Source: CAVVIH01 sp963748295 (GTDB lineage Bacteria; Acidobacteriota; Vicinamibacteria; Vicinamibacterales; 2-12-FULL-66-21). Taken from it: a stretch of 64,000 nucleotides of DNA. Location of the stretch: positions 1 to 64,000 of the forward strand of contig CAVVIH010000008.1 in the NCBI GenBank assembly GCA_963748295.1. The letters run 5' to 3'. The notes beneath the pieces were generated by a model. That model worked only from the letters and a program-made list of their open reading frames with translations, did not search any database and was not told where the DNA came from. Both the position numbers and the translations under genes were made by a program. Each line of letters opens with the position of its first letter. Position 1 is the stretch's first letter. Below are positions 44,624-52,424 of the stretch, piece by piece.

Positions 44624-46468
44624 TCACCTCGCCGCCGAGTTCGTCGCCGGCCCTGGACGCGCCAAGCCGTGCCCCTCCTCGAACATCCCCGGCAGCGCGA
44701 TCGGCAGACGCCCGGAAATCGGCGCCTCGCCGGCAATCGCGCGCACCGCGGACAGCTCGGCGCGATCGTAGAAATCGTAGGTCAGCAGCATCGCCGGCAG
44801 GTCCTGCAGGAACGTCGCGACGTACGGATTGCCGAAGAACGTCGTGATGAACGGCTTGTCGGCCGCCGCACGCTGGCGCGCGATGTCCTGCAGCAGCCGG
44901 TGCAGCGGCGCCGCGAGGTCCATCCGGCCGCTCGCGGACGCGGCGCGGACGAACACCGAAACGACGACGACGTCATGGCGCGGCGCCATCGCGCGGACCA
45001 GCTCGATCTCCGACGGCGTGGTGCGATCGGACAGCTCGATCGACGTCACGTTCGGCCACCGCTTGCGCAGCTCCGGGATGAACGTCCGGCTGGGCGCGGC
45101 AATCTCCCAGTTCGAGGGATAGTCGAGCACCGACAGATAGAGCACCGACGCCTCGCGCGGCGCGCGCAGCGGCACCTGGTTGCGCGCATCCTTGATCAGC
45201 GTGATCGACCGCTGGCTGACCTGATCCGCGATCGCCAGGTTCGCGCGCGTGCCGACGACGTTCGAGATGGCATCGAGGTTGACCGCGCGGCTCTTGTGCA
45301 GGCCGGCGGCAGCTTTCGCGCGCAGGATGCGTTCGACGGCGGCGTTCAGCTGCGCCTCCGAAATCCGTCCTGACTTCACCGCCTCCCTTATCCCTTCGAA
45401 CGCCGCCCCATCGTCGGGCGAATGGAGCACGACGTCGTTGCCGGCGAGCAGCGCGAGGACGGCGGCTTCGCCCGGCGCGTGCAGCTTGGTGACCCCCTGC
45501 ATTCCCATCGAGTCCGTGTAGATCAGCCCGTTGAACCCCAGCTCCTTGCGCAGCAGCCCCGTCACGATCGTCGGGCTCAGCGTCGTCGGCGTCGTCGGCG
45601 TCGGATCGATCGCCGGCATCTCGATGTGCGCCGTCATCACCGCGTCGGCGCCGGCCGCGATCCCCATTCTGAACGGCGGCAGCTCGATCTTGTCGAGGCG
45701 CTCGCGCGGATGCTTGATCACCGGCAGGCCGATGTGCGAATCCACGTCGGTGTCGCCGTGGCCGGGGAAATGTTTGAGCGTCGCCATCACGCCCGCGGAC
45801 TGCAGGCCCTTGATGTACGCGGAGGCCAGACGTCCGACCTGCTCGGGATTCTCGCCGAACGAGCGGGTGTTGATGACAGGATTGCGGGCGTTGTTGTTGA
45901 CGTCGACCACCGGCGCGAAATTCACGTGGACGCCGAGCGCCCGCGCCTCTTCGCCGGTGACGCGCCCCGCCTCGTAGGCGAGCTTCTCGTCCCGGGCGGC
46001 GCCGAACGCCATCGCGCGGGGAAAGCCGGTCGCGCCCATGATGCGGAAGCCGACGCCCGCCTCGAAGTCGGCGGTGTTGAGCAGCGGGATTTGCGAGATC
46101 GCCTGCAGCCGGTTGAGCGTCGCGGCGGCTTCGAGCGGCTGCCCGAGCGTCACCGATCCGTAGGCCGCGTTCAGCAGGACCGGCGGCACCGCCTCCGCCG
46201 CGCCAAACACATGAAATCCACCGACGCGCTGCTGGTGGATTGCTTTGACCAGCGTCTCGAATTCATCGGAATCGGTGCTGAGGAAGTTCGACTGGAACGA
46301 GGACACGAGCACCTGGCCGACCTTGTCCTCGAGCGACATCTTCTTCAGCGTCGCCTGGACCCACTTCTCCCCCGCCTTGTCCACCTCGAGCGGACTCGGC
46401 GCCTGCCGTGCCAGCACAGTCGCGGACAGCAGGACAAGACAGGCAACGAGCGTTCTCAACCCGCGCAT
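44624..46468 (-). CDS. Glycoside hydrolase family 3 protein (NagZ-like beta-N-acetylhexosaminidase)
   Basis: 614 residues with signal peptide (LRTLVACLVLLSATVLARQA). The N-terminal barrel shows the GH3/NagZ motifs: GVHVNFAPVVDVNNNARNPV, NTRSFGENPEQVGR, TLKHFPGHGDTDVDSHIGLP (catalytic His/Asp dyad loop of NagZ) and GLIYTDSMGMQGVTKL with the nucleophile aspartate. The C-terminal ~200 residues are a GH3 C domain. Probably trims N-acetylglucosamine from peptidoglycan or chitin fragments in the periplasm. Confidence 0.95.
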   Translation of the reverse strand: MRGLRTLVACLVLLSATVLARQAPSPLEVDKAGEKWVQATLKKMSLEDKVGQVLVSSFQSNFLSTDSDEFETLVKAIHQQRVGGFHVFGAAEAVPPVLLNAAYGSVTLGQPLEAAATLNRLQAISQIPLLNTADFEAGVGFRIMGATGFPRAMAFGAARDEKLAYEAGRVTGEEARALGVHVNFAPVVDVNNNARNPVINTRSFGENPEQVGRLASAYIKGLQSAGVMATLKHFPGHGDTDVDSHIGLPVIKHPRERLDKIELPPFRMGIAAGADAVMTAHIEMPAIDPTPTTPTTLSPTIVTGLLRKELGFNGLIYTDSMGMQGVTKLHAPGEAAVLALLAGNDVVLHSPDDGAAFEGIREAVKSGRISEAQLNAAVERILRAKAAAGLHKSRAVNLDAISNVVGTRANLAIADQVSQRSITLIKDARNQVPLRAPREASVLYLSVLDYPSNWEIAAPSRTFIPELRKRWPNVTSIELSDRTTPSEIELVRAMAPRHDVVVVSVFVRAASASGRMDLAAPLHRLLQDIARQRAAADKPFITTFFGNPYVATFLQDLPAMLLTYDFYDRAELSAVRAIAGEAPISGRLPIALPGMFEEGHGLARPGPATNSAAR

Positions 46469-46511
46469 CTTTGAATCTTAGCGAATTTCGCAGTGATTCC
46501 GGTTTTGGTTT

Positions 46512-46560
46512 CCTTGGGAGTTGGCGCTTGGGAGTTGGGAGTTGGTATTTTTGGGAGTTA
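46512..46560. repeat. TTGGGAG-type repeat tract (family A)
   Basis: Units CTTGGGAGTTGG, GCTTGGGAGTTGGGAGTTGG and TTTTTGGGAGTT fill the space between the divergent GH3 and moaB genes, ending about ten bases before the moaB start. Confidence 0.8.
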
Positions 46561-46569
46561 AGATTTGCC

Positions 46570-47067
46570 GTGAGCTCAGAGGCCCATAAGCGCGACGCGC
46601 CGAAGACCGTTCGCTACTTCGTCCTGACCATCAGCGACACGAGAACGCCTGCGACCGACACGAGCGGGGATGCGATCGTGTCGCTGCTCGAGGCCGGAGG
46701 CCACGAGCTGACGGGCAGGCAGATCGTCAAGGACGATCCGGACGCGGTGCGCCAGGTGGTGCTCTCGCAGCAGGCGGCCGCGGACGTGATCATCACGACC
46801 GGCGGCACCGGCATCACCTCGCGCGACAGCACGTACGAAGCCATCGTCGGGTTGCTCGACAAACGGCTCGACGGGTTCGGCGAGCTTTTCCGGATGCTCA
46901 GCTACCCCGAGATCGGCGCCGCCGCGATGCTCACCCGCGCGTGCGCCGGCACGATCGGCCGCACCGCGATCTTTGCGCTGCCAGGATCAGAGCACGCGGT
47001 CCGCCTCGGCATCAGCAAACTGATTCTTCCCGAACTCGGGCACGTGGTCAGGGAGCTGCGAAGATAA
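46570..47067 (+). CDS. moaB: MoaB/MogA-type molybdenum cofactor biosynthesis protein
   Basis: 165 residues from GTG 46570; an open frame extends upstream only through repeat sequence. VRYFVLTISDTRTPATDTSG, IITTGGTGITSRDSTYEAIV (the molybdopterin-binding GGTG loop), GFGELFRMLSYPEIGAAAML and IFALPGSEHAVRLGISKLIL are MoaB/Mog signatures. It adenylylates molybdopterin. The moeA gene lies convergent next door, so the two complete the late cofactor steps. Confidence 0.93.
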   Translation: MSSEAHKRDAPKTVRYFVLTISDTRTPATDTSGDAIVSLLEAGGHELTGRQIVKDDPDAVRQVVLSQQAAADVIITTGGTGITSRDSTYEAIVGLLDKRLDGFGELFRMLSYPEIGAAAMLTRACAGTIGRTAIFALPGSEHAVRLGISKLILPELGHVVRELRR

Positions 47068-47070
47068 CAG

Positions 47071-47098
47071 GACTTCCGGCTAAAGCCGGAAGCTACAA
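47071..47098. repeat. CTTCCGGCTAAAGCCGGAAG hairpin (family D)
   Basis: A perfect 8-bp stem (CTTCCGGC/GCCGGAAG) with loop TAAA, followed by CTACAA, directly after the moaB stop. It can act as a transcription terminator stem. A second site is at 52052-52113. Confidence 0.75.
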
Positions 47099-47106
47099 AG
47101 CCGAAA

Positions 47107-47203
47107 GCACGTCGCGCGTCAGCACGTGACAAGCACGTGACGTCGCACGTTGACAAGCCGCACGTCGCACGTAAGCACGTAGCTGCACGTCGCACGTGAC
47201 AAG
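47107..47203. repeat. GCACGT-type repeat tract (family B)
   Basis: About ten units of GCACGT with variants GCACGTGACAAG and GCACGTCGCACGTAAGCACG, between the convergent moaB and moeA genes. Confidence 0.8.
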
Positions 47204-47205
47204 GA

Positions 47206-48423
47206 TCAGAAGAGTTTGACTTCCACCATCTCTCCCGCCTCGACGATGTCGGTCTGAGCAGGAATCTCGATGAAGCCGTCGGCCAGCGACATGCTGGTGA
47301 TGTCGCCCGAGGCCTTGAAAGCGGGCACCGCCGCGCCGTCCTGGATGCGCACGGTGTAGAACTGGTGGCGGCCGGTGGTCGAGACGACGCGGCGCGCCAG
47401 CGGAAGCGTGATCGTATGCGGCTTGTATTCCGGCAGGCGCGCCATGCGCCGCAGCATCGGGATGAGCAGCATGTACGCGTTCGACAGGCACGATGTCGGA
47501 TAACCAGGCATGCCGAGCACCGGGCGTGCGCCGATGCGGCCGAACACCGTCGGCTTCCCGGGTTTGACCGCGATGCCGTGAAACAGCACCTCACCGGACG
47601 TGTGCAGCACGTCCATGATCAGGTCGCGCTCGCCCACAGAGCTGCCGCCTGAGAACACCAGCAGATCTTCGCCGCGCGTATCGGCAATCGCGGCGGTGAG
47701 CTCCTCGAGCGAATCTGGCGCGGTGGGATAGACGACCGCGACGCCGCCGTGCGCGGCGATCACCGAGGACAGCGTGAACTGATTGATGTCGTAGATGTGT
47801 CCCGGCGGGAGCGGCTGGCCGGGCTCGACGATCTCGTTGCCGGTGGACAGGATCGCCACGCGCGGCTTCGCGAAGACCTTGACCTCCGCCACACCGGTCG
47901 CGGCGAGCGCGCCGATTCTGCTCGGGCTGAGGACGTCACCGGGCGAGAGCACCGGCTGTCCGGCCGCGATATCCGCCGCCCGTCGGCCGACGTGCTGACG
48001 GGGATAGACCGGGGTCAGCACGCGGATGGTATTCCCCTCCGCTTTTTCCGTCTCCTCGACCATCACGACGGCGTCCGCCCCCTCGGGGAGCGGCGCGCCG
48101 GTCGCAATCTCGGTGCATTCGCCGCGCGACAGGCGCCTGGTCGGCACCTGCCCCGTGAACACCTTCTCGACCGAGCGCAGAATCTTCGGATCGTAGGCGC
48201 CGGCGCCGAAGGTGTCTTCGGCGATCACTGCATAGCCGTCCATCGCCGCGCGATCGAACGGCGGCACATCGATGCGCGATGCCGCTTCCTCCGCAACCAC
48301 GCGCCCGTTGGCCTCGCGGATCGAGACCGTTTCCACGCGCGCGATCGGCGCCGCCGATTCGAGCAGCAGCGCGAGCGCCTCGTCCAGAGGAATCGTCTCG
48401 GTGATCGGGCGCATCTGCGTCAT
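47206..48423 (-). CDS. moeA: Molybdopterin molybdenumtransferase MoeA
   Basis: 405 residues. Domains I-IV of MoeA are present: ITETIPLDEALALLLESAAP, VPPFDRAAMDGYAVIAEDTF, the DAVVMVEET strand, PRVAILSTGNEIVEPGQPL, the GGSSVGERD substrate loop, HGIAVKPGKPTVFGRIGARP and GMPGYPTSCLSNAYMLLIPM. It inserts molybdate into adenylylated molybdopterin. Length is standard. Confidence 0.96.
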   Translation of the reverse strand: MTQMRPITETIPLDEALALLLESAAPIARVETVSIREANGRVVAEEAASRIDVPPFDRAAMDGYAVIAEDTFGAGAYDPKILRSVEKVFTGQVPTRRLSRGECTEIATGAPLPEGADAVVMVEETEKAEGNTIRVLTPVYPRQHVGRRAADIAAGQPVLSPGDVLSPSRIGALAATGVAEVKVFAKPRVAILSTGNEIVEPGQPLPPGHIYDINQFTLSSVIAAHGGVAVVYPTAPDSLEELTAAIADTRGEDLLVFSGGSSVGERDLIMDVLHTSGEVLFHGIAVKPGKPTVFGRIGARPVLGMPGYPTSCLSNAYMLLIPMLRRMARLPEYKPHTITLPLARRVVSTTGRHQFYTVRIQDGAAVPAFKASGDITSMSLADGFIEIPAQTDIVEAGEMVEVKLF

Positions 48424-48424
48424 C

Positions 48425-48461
48425 GGAGTTGGGATTTGGGAGTTGGCTTTTTTGGGAGTTG
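48425..48461. repeat. TTGGGAG-type repeat tract (family A)
   Basis: GGAGTTGGGATTTGGGAGTT followed by GGCTTTTTTGGGAGTTGTC lies between the moeA start and the superoxide dismutase stop. It forms part of the moeA leader. Confidence 0.75.
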
Positions 48462-48463
48462 TC

Positions 48464-49063
48464 TTATTTGAACCGCTTGTTCACCGCGTCCCAGTTGATG
48501 ACGTTCCACCACGCGCCCAGGTAATCAGGACGACGGTTCTGGTACTTCAGATAGTAGGCGTGCTCCCAGACGTCGATCCCGATGATCGGCTTCTTGCCTT
48601 CCATGACCGGGCTGTCCTGGTTGGCGCTGCTCTCGATCACCAGCTTGCCGCCGGCGTCGATCAGCCACACCCAGCCGCTGCCGAAGCGCGCGACGCCCGC
48701 CTTGTTCATCTGCTCCTTGAAGCTGTCGAAGCCGTTGAACGTCGACTTGATCGCCTCGCCGATCGCGCCGGTCGGCGCGCCGCCCTTGCCCGGGCCCATG
48801 ATCTCCCAGAACATCGTGTGGTTCGCATGGCCGCCGCCGTTGTTGCGGACCGCGGTCCGGATGTCCTCGGGGACCGTGCTGATCCCTCGCAGCAGATCGT
48901 CGATGCCCTTCTGCTGCAACTGCGGAGCCTTTTCGAGCGCCGCGTTCAAATTGTTCACATACGCCGCATGATGCTTGTCGTGGTGAATCCGCATCGTCTG
49001 CTCGTCGATATGCGGCTCGAGCGCGTTGTAGTCGTAGGGCAGCGGGGGAAGTTCGTGCGCCAT
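48464..49063 (-). CDS. Superoxide dismutase (Mn/Fe type)
   Basis: 199 residues from ATG 49063. AHELPPLPYDYNALEPHID opens the protein. Metal ligands are His in MRIHHDKHHAAYVNNLN, His in GGHANHTMFWEIM and Asp/His in IIGIDVWEHAYYLKYQNR. Motif GGGHANHTMFW agrees with Mn/Fe SODs; metal preference cannot be set by eye. Cytoplasmic, no signal peptide. Confidence 0.96.
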   Translation of the reverse strand: MAHELPPLPYDYNALEPHIDEQTMRIHHDKHHAAYVNNLNAALEKAPQLQQKGIDDLLRGISTVPEDIRTAVRNNGGGHANHTMFWEIMGPGKGGAPTGAIGEAIKSTFNGFDSFKEQMNKAGVARFGSGWVWLIDAGGKLVIESSANQDSPVMEGKKPIIGIDVWEHAYYLKYQNRRPDYLGAWWNVINWDAVNKRFK

Positions 49064-49097
49064 CAGCGTCTCCTCTCCAACATTCAAGCTATTGATC

Positions 49098-49180
49098 TTA
49101 GATCAGGGGCCAGGGGCCGGGGGCCAGGGAGGGAAGGGCTGGGGCCGGGGCCAGGACCTGGAAGGCTGGGAACTGGAAAT
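49098..49180. repeat. GGGGCCA-type repeat tract (family G)
   Basis: CAGGGGCCAGGGGCCGGGGG followed by CCAGGGAGGGAAGGGCTGGG and a tail GGCTGGGAACTGG lies between sod and nadA. It resembles other short-phrase tracts of the window in style but not in sequence. Confidence 0.65.
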
Positions 49181-49186
49181 CGGCGA

Positions 49187-50320
49187 CTAAACCACTTCGA
49201 GCATCCTCTCGAGCGAGAGGCGGGCGAGCGACCTGTCGGGTTCCGGGACGGTGATCTGGTTGTGGATCTCGCCTTCCACGAGCCCTTCGAGCACCCACAG
49301 CAGGTGGTTCGGCGACACGCGGAACATTGTCGAGCACAGGCAGCCGAACGGATCGAGCGTGACGACGGTCTTGTCGGGAGCAACCTCGTGCGTCAGGCGA
49401 TTGACGAGATGGACCTCGGTCGCGACCGCCCAGATCGAACCGGACGGGCTGTTGCGGACGGTGTTGATGATGTGCTCGGTCGAGCCGCTTTCGTCGGCGG
49501 CCTGCACGACGTCTAACGTGCACTCGGGGTGCGCGATGACCAGTCCCTGCGGATACTTCTTCCTGAACGCGTCGATCTGCTGGACGGTGAAGCGCGTGTG
49601 GACCGAGCAATGTCCTTTCCAGAGGATCAGCTTGGCCTGCTTCACCTGCTCGGGCTCGAGGCCGCCCCAGATCTCGTTGGGATCCCACACCACCATCTGG
49701 TCGAGCGGCACGCCCATCTTGAACGCGGTGTTGCGTCCGAGGTGCTGGTCGGGCAGCATCACCAGCTTCTCGCCGCGCTCCCAGCCCCAGGCCATGATCT
49801 TCGCCGCGTTCGTCGACGTGCAGACGATCCCGCCGTGCTCGCCGCAGAAGGCTTTAATCCCGGCTGAAGAGTTGATGTAGGTGACGGGGATGAGGCCCGT
49901 GCGAATACCCATTTCGCCGAGCTCGCGCCAGCACATGTCGAGCTGATCCGGCGCGGCCATGTCGGCCATCGAACAGCCGGCGGCGAGGTCGGGAAGCACG
50001 ACCTTCTGATGCGGCGCGCGAAGGATGTCGGCGCTCTCCGCCATGAAATGCACGCCGCAGAAGACGATGAACTCCGCCTTGCCGCGGCTCGCCGCAGCCC
50101 GTGACAGCTTCAGCGAATCGCCGGTGTAGTCGGCGAACTTGATGACCTCGTCGCGCTGGTAGTGATGGCCGAGGATGACGACGCGGTCGCCGAGCGTGGC
50201 TTTCGCCGCCGCAATCCTGGCGTCCATTTCGTCGTCGGAAAGGCGGAGGTATTTCTCCGGGAGCGGCTGCCGCTCCCCAATGCTGGCCTTTTCGACGTCC
50301 GTGAGCAGTTTTATGTCCAT
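49187..50320 (-). CDS. nadA: Quinolinate synthase NadA
   Basis: 377 residues from ATG 50320. VVILGHHYQRDEVIKFADYT, FIVFCGVHFMAESADILRAP, CSMADMAAPDQL, SSAGIKAFCGEHGGIVCTST, AHPECTLDVVQAADESGSTE and CLCSTMFRVSP give the conserved cysteines of the [4Fe-4S] cluster. It condenses iminoaspartate with dihydroxyacetone phosphate in NAD synthesis. nadB and nadC are not adjacent. Confidence 0.96.
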   Translation of the reverse strand: MDIKLLTDVEKASIGERQPLPEKYLRLSDDEMDARIAAAKATLGDRVVILGHHYQRDEVIKFADYTGDSLKLSRAAASRGKAEFIVFCGVHFMAESADILRAPHQKVVLPDLAAGCSMADMAAPDQLDMCWRELGEMGIRTGLIPVTYINSSAGIKAFCGEHGGIVCTSTNAAKIMAWGWERGEKLVMLPDQHLGRNTAFKMGVPLDQMVVWDPNEIWGGLEPEQVKQAKLILWKGHCSVHTRFTVQQIDAFRKKYPQGLVIAHPECTLDVVQAADESGSTEHIINTVRNSPSGSIWAVATEVHLVNRLTHEVAPDKTVVTLDPFGCLCSTMFRVSPNHLLWVLEGLVEGEIHNQITVPEPDRSLARLSLERMLEVV

Positions 50321-50409
50321 TTGTGGGCTCCCCACGCCCGCTCGGGCGCTTGCGAGCGCCCCGCGCCCCGCGCCGCTCCCTCGCAGCGCTGTGCGCGCCT
50401 GACTGTCCT

Positions 50410-51546
50410 CTATTGTACTGCGGCTGAAACGGGCAGGTCGTCCGGGGCGTCGGGGCCGGTGATGACGTTGTACAACGTATCGCGCTCGACCGGCTCGCGG
50501 CCGGCGGCGCGGATGAGACGGCGGATCGTCGAGGTCGTCATCGCTTCCGGCGTGCGGGCGCCGGCCATGTGGTAAATCTTCTCTTCCTGCACCGTTCCGT
50601 CGAGATCGTCGACGCCGAACCACAGCGCGAGCTGCGCCACCTCGACACCGGTGGCAATCCAGAACGCCTTGACGTGCGGAATATTGTCGAGCATCAGGCG
50701 TGACACGGCGTGCACGCGCAGCGTGTCCGCGCCGGTGGGCGCCGGCAGTTTCCGCATCTGATTGTTGTCGGGATGGAACGCGAGCGGGATGAACGCCTGC
50801 AGCCCGCCGGTGCGATCCTGGAGCGCCCGGGTGCGGAGCATGTGATCGACGCGCTCCTCCGCGGTCTCGATGTGGCCGTAAAGCATCGTGATGTTCGACC
50901 GCATGCCCATCTCGTGCGCGAGACGATGGATCTCCAGATACCGATCGGTGCCGCACTTGTCGTGGCAGATCTTGCGCCGGACGCGCTCCGCGAAGATTTC
51001 AGCGCCACCGCCCGGGAGCGAGTCGAGGCCGGCTGCCTTGAGCGCGATCAGCACCTGCTCGTCCGACATCCCATAAAGGTCCGCAAAGAATGCGATCTCG
51101 ACGGCGGTGAAGCATTTGAGATGAATGCCCGGACGAATCCGTTTGAAGCCGCGCAGCAGCTCCAGGTAGTACGCGAACGGCAGATCGGGATGCAGGCCGT
51201 TGACGACGTGCACCTCGGTGAGGGGCTGGTGGGCGCGGCTGCGCAGCTTCTCCCACGCCTCTTCGAGCGTCATCGTGTACGAACCGGCGTCGCCGGGCTT
51301 CAAGCGGGCGAACGAGCAGAACAGGCAGCTCGCGACGCAGACGTTCGTGGCTTCGAGCCTGATGTTGAAGTTGTAATAGGTGCGCGCGCCGTGCCGCTTT
51401 TCCCGCTCGCGATTCGCCATCCAGCCGAGCGCGAGCAGGTCCGGGCACTCGAACAGGCGGATGCCGTCCTCGATCGACAGGCGGACGCCGGTCGACAGTT
51501 TCTCGTCGATCGCGCCGAGCCCGAGCCGCTGAAGCCGCTGGCGCAC
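50410..51546 (-). CDS. mqnE: Aminofutalosine synthase MqnE (radical SAM)
   Basis: 378 residues from GTG 51546, whose first base overlaps the yjbQ stop. The radical SAM motif is CVASCLFCSFAR, followed by YTMTLEEAWEKL, EVHVVNGLHPDLPF, CFTAVEIAFFADLYGMSDEQ, SLPGGGAEIFAERVRRKICH and ITMLYGHIETAEERVDHM. This pattern fits MqnE of the futalosine menaquinone pathway and its relative MqnC; MqnE is preferred. mqnD lies at 57368. Confidence 0.9.
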   Translation of the reverse strand: MRQRLQRLGLGAIDEKLSTGVRLSIEDGIRLFECPDLLALGWMANREREKRHGARTYYNFNIRLEATNVCVASCLFCSFARLKPGDAGSYTMTLEEAWEKLRSRAHQPLTEVHVVNGLHPDLPFAYYLELLRGFKRIRPGIHLKCFTAVEIAFFADLYGMSDEQVLIALKAAGLDSLPGGGAEIFAERVRRKICHDKCGTDRYLEIHRLAHEMGMRSNITMLYGHIETAEERVDHMLRTRALQDRTGGLQAFIPLAFHPDNNQMRKLPAPTGADTLRVHAVSRLMLDNIPHVKAFWIATGVEVAQLALWFGVDDLDGTVQEEKIYHMAGARTPEAMTTSTIRRLIRAAGREPVERDTLYNVITGPDAPDDLPVSAAVQ

Positions 51547-52043
51547 TAGATCCCCATCATCTGGACGCGGATCGATCGTTCCCGCGGCCCGTCGAGCTCC
51601 GCCATCAGGAGCCGCTGCCACTGGCCGAGCACGATCTCGCCGCCGCTGATCTGCAGCGTCAGGCTGTGGCCGAGCAGCATGGCGCGGAGATGAGAATCCG
51701 CGTTCATCCGATCGCAGTCGGAGTGATTCGGATCGTTGTGCATCCAGTCGGAATCGCGGGTGACGACCTGCTCGAGGAAGCGCTTGATGTCGGCGTGCAG
51801 GGCGCGCTGGGCTTCGTTGATGAACAGCGCGCAGGTGGTGTGCATCGACCACAGGCTGACCACGCCTTCGCGCACGGCGGCGTCCTTCACGAGATCCATG
51901 ACGCGCGCGGTGAGATCGACGAGCTCGATGCGATCGCTGGTGCTGACGACGAGCGTCTCGCCGCGGACGATCATCCCGCCGGCCGAGGCCGAAACCGGTT
52001 TCACCGGTGTTCCGCGCGCAGTCACTGTGGAGCTCTTCGTCAT
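51546..52043 (-). CDS. YjbQ (UPF0047) secondary thiamine-phosphate synthase-like protein
   Basis: 165 residues. GETLVVSTSDRIELVDLTAR, VREGVVSLWSMHTTCALFIN, DWMHNDPNHSDCDRMNADSH, LRAMLLGHSLTLQISGGEIV and LGQWQRLLMAELDGPRER are UPF0047 motifs with conserved histidines. Family members have weak thiamine-phosphate synthase activity in vitro; the physiological role is uncertain. Its stop overlaps the mqnE start. Confidence 0.9.
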   Translation of the reverse strand: MTKSSTVTARGTPVKPVSASAGGMIVRGETLVVSTSDRIELVDLTARVMDLVKDAAVREGVVSLWSMHTTCALFINEAQRALHADIKRFLEQVVTRDSDWMHNDPNHSDCDRMNADSHLRAMLLGHSLTLQISGGEIVLGQWQRLLMAELDGPRERSIRVQMMGI

Positions 52044-52051
52044 GGTCAGGC

Positions 52052-52113
52052 GCCTTCCGGCTAAAGCCGGAAGCTACAAGTCTGTGGTGTAGCTTCCGCC
52101 TTTAGGCGGAAGC
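52052..52113. repeat. Paired CTTCCGGC/CTTCCGCC hairpins (family D)
   Basis: Two stems, CTTCCGGCTAAAGCCGGAAG at 52053-52072 and CTTCCGCCTTTAGGCGGAAG at 52093-52112, flank AGCTACA...TGTAGCT, which itself forms an inverted pair. The unit matches the single hairpin after moaB. Confidence 0.75.
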
Positions 52114-52199
52114 ACGAGCACACCAACAATCTATTCTACGAAATCCCACCGTAATTGACATTTCTGGCAATGCTATACTCTGGCCCTAACTCGACGAAG

Positions 52200-52385
52200 C
52201 CGCGCAGCAGCGCGGTTCCCGGCTGCCACGCGAAGTGGGTGTGAAACCCACGCGGTGCCGCCACTGTAAGCGGGGAGTTTCGGTTCCAGACAGCCGGCCG
52301 CCGGCCGCCACTGCACCCTCGGGCGCGGGAAGGCGCGGGATCGAACACGAAGATCCGCAAGCCAGGATACCTGGCCGCCGGGACG
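52200..52385 (+). ncRNA. Cobalamin riboswitch
   Basis: The core GCCACTGTAAGCGGGGAG (52258-52275) is the conserved cobalamin-aptamer segment, preceded by GTGGGTGTGAAACCCACG hairpin and followed by GCCAGGATACCTGGC (52361-52375), the B12-box. It sits 40-225 bases upstream of the btuB-like gene in sense orientation. Adenosylcobalamin binding is expected to switch off expression of the downstream B12 import operon. Confidence 0.93.
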
Positions 52386-52424
52386 TCCTTTCAAACGGCG
52401 CGCGAACACGCCGAAAGGAGCCCC

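Noticed and set aside
44624..46468. Assigning the GH3 protein as a beta-glucosidase
   Set aside because: KHFPGHGDTDVDSH is the NagZ-type catalytic loop; beta-glucosidase members lack this His/Asp pair.
46408..46569. Upstream extension of moaB
   Set aside because: It is read through the family A repeat and the antisense of the GH3 gene start; the GTG at 46570 gives a normal MoaB length.
51546..51852. Upstream extension of mqnE by about 100 codons
   Set aside because: The extra residues are the yjbQ gene in another frame; the GTG at 51546 gives the expected MqnE length.
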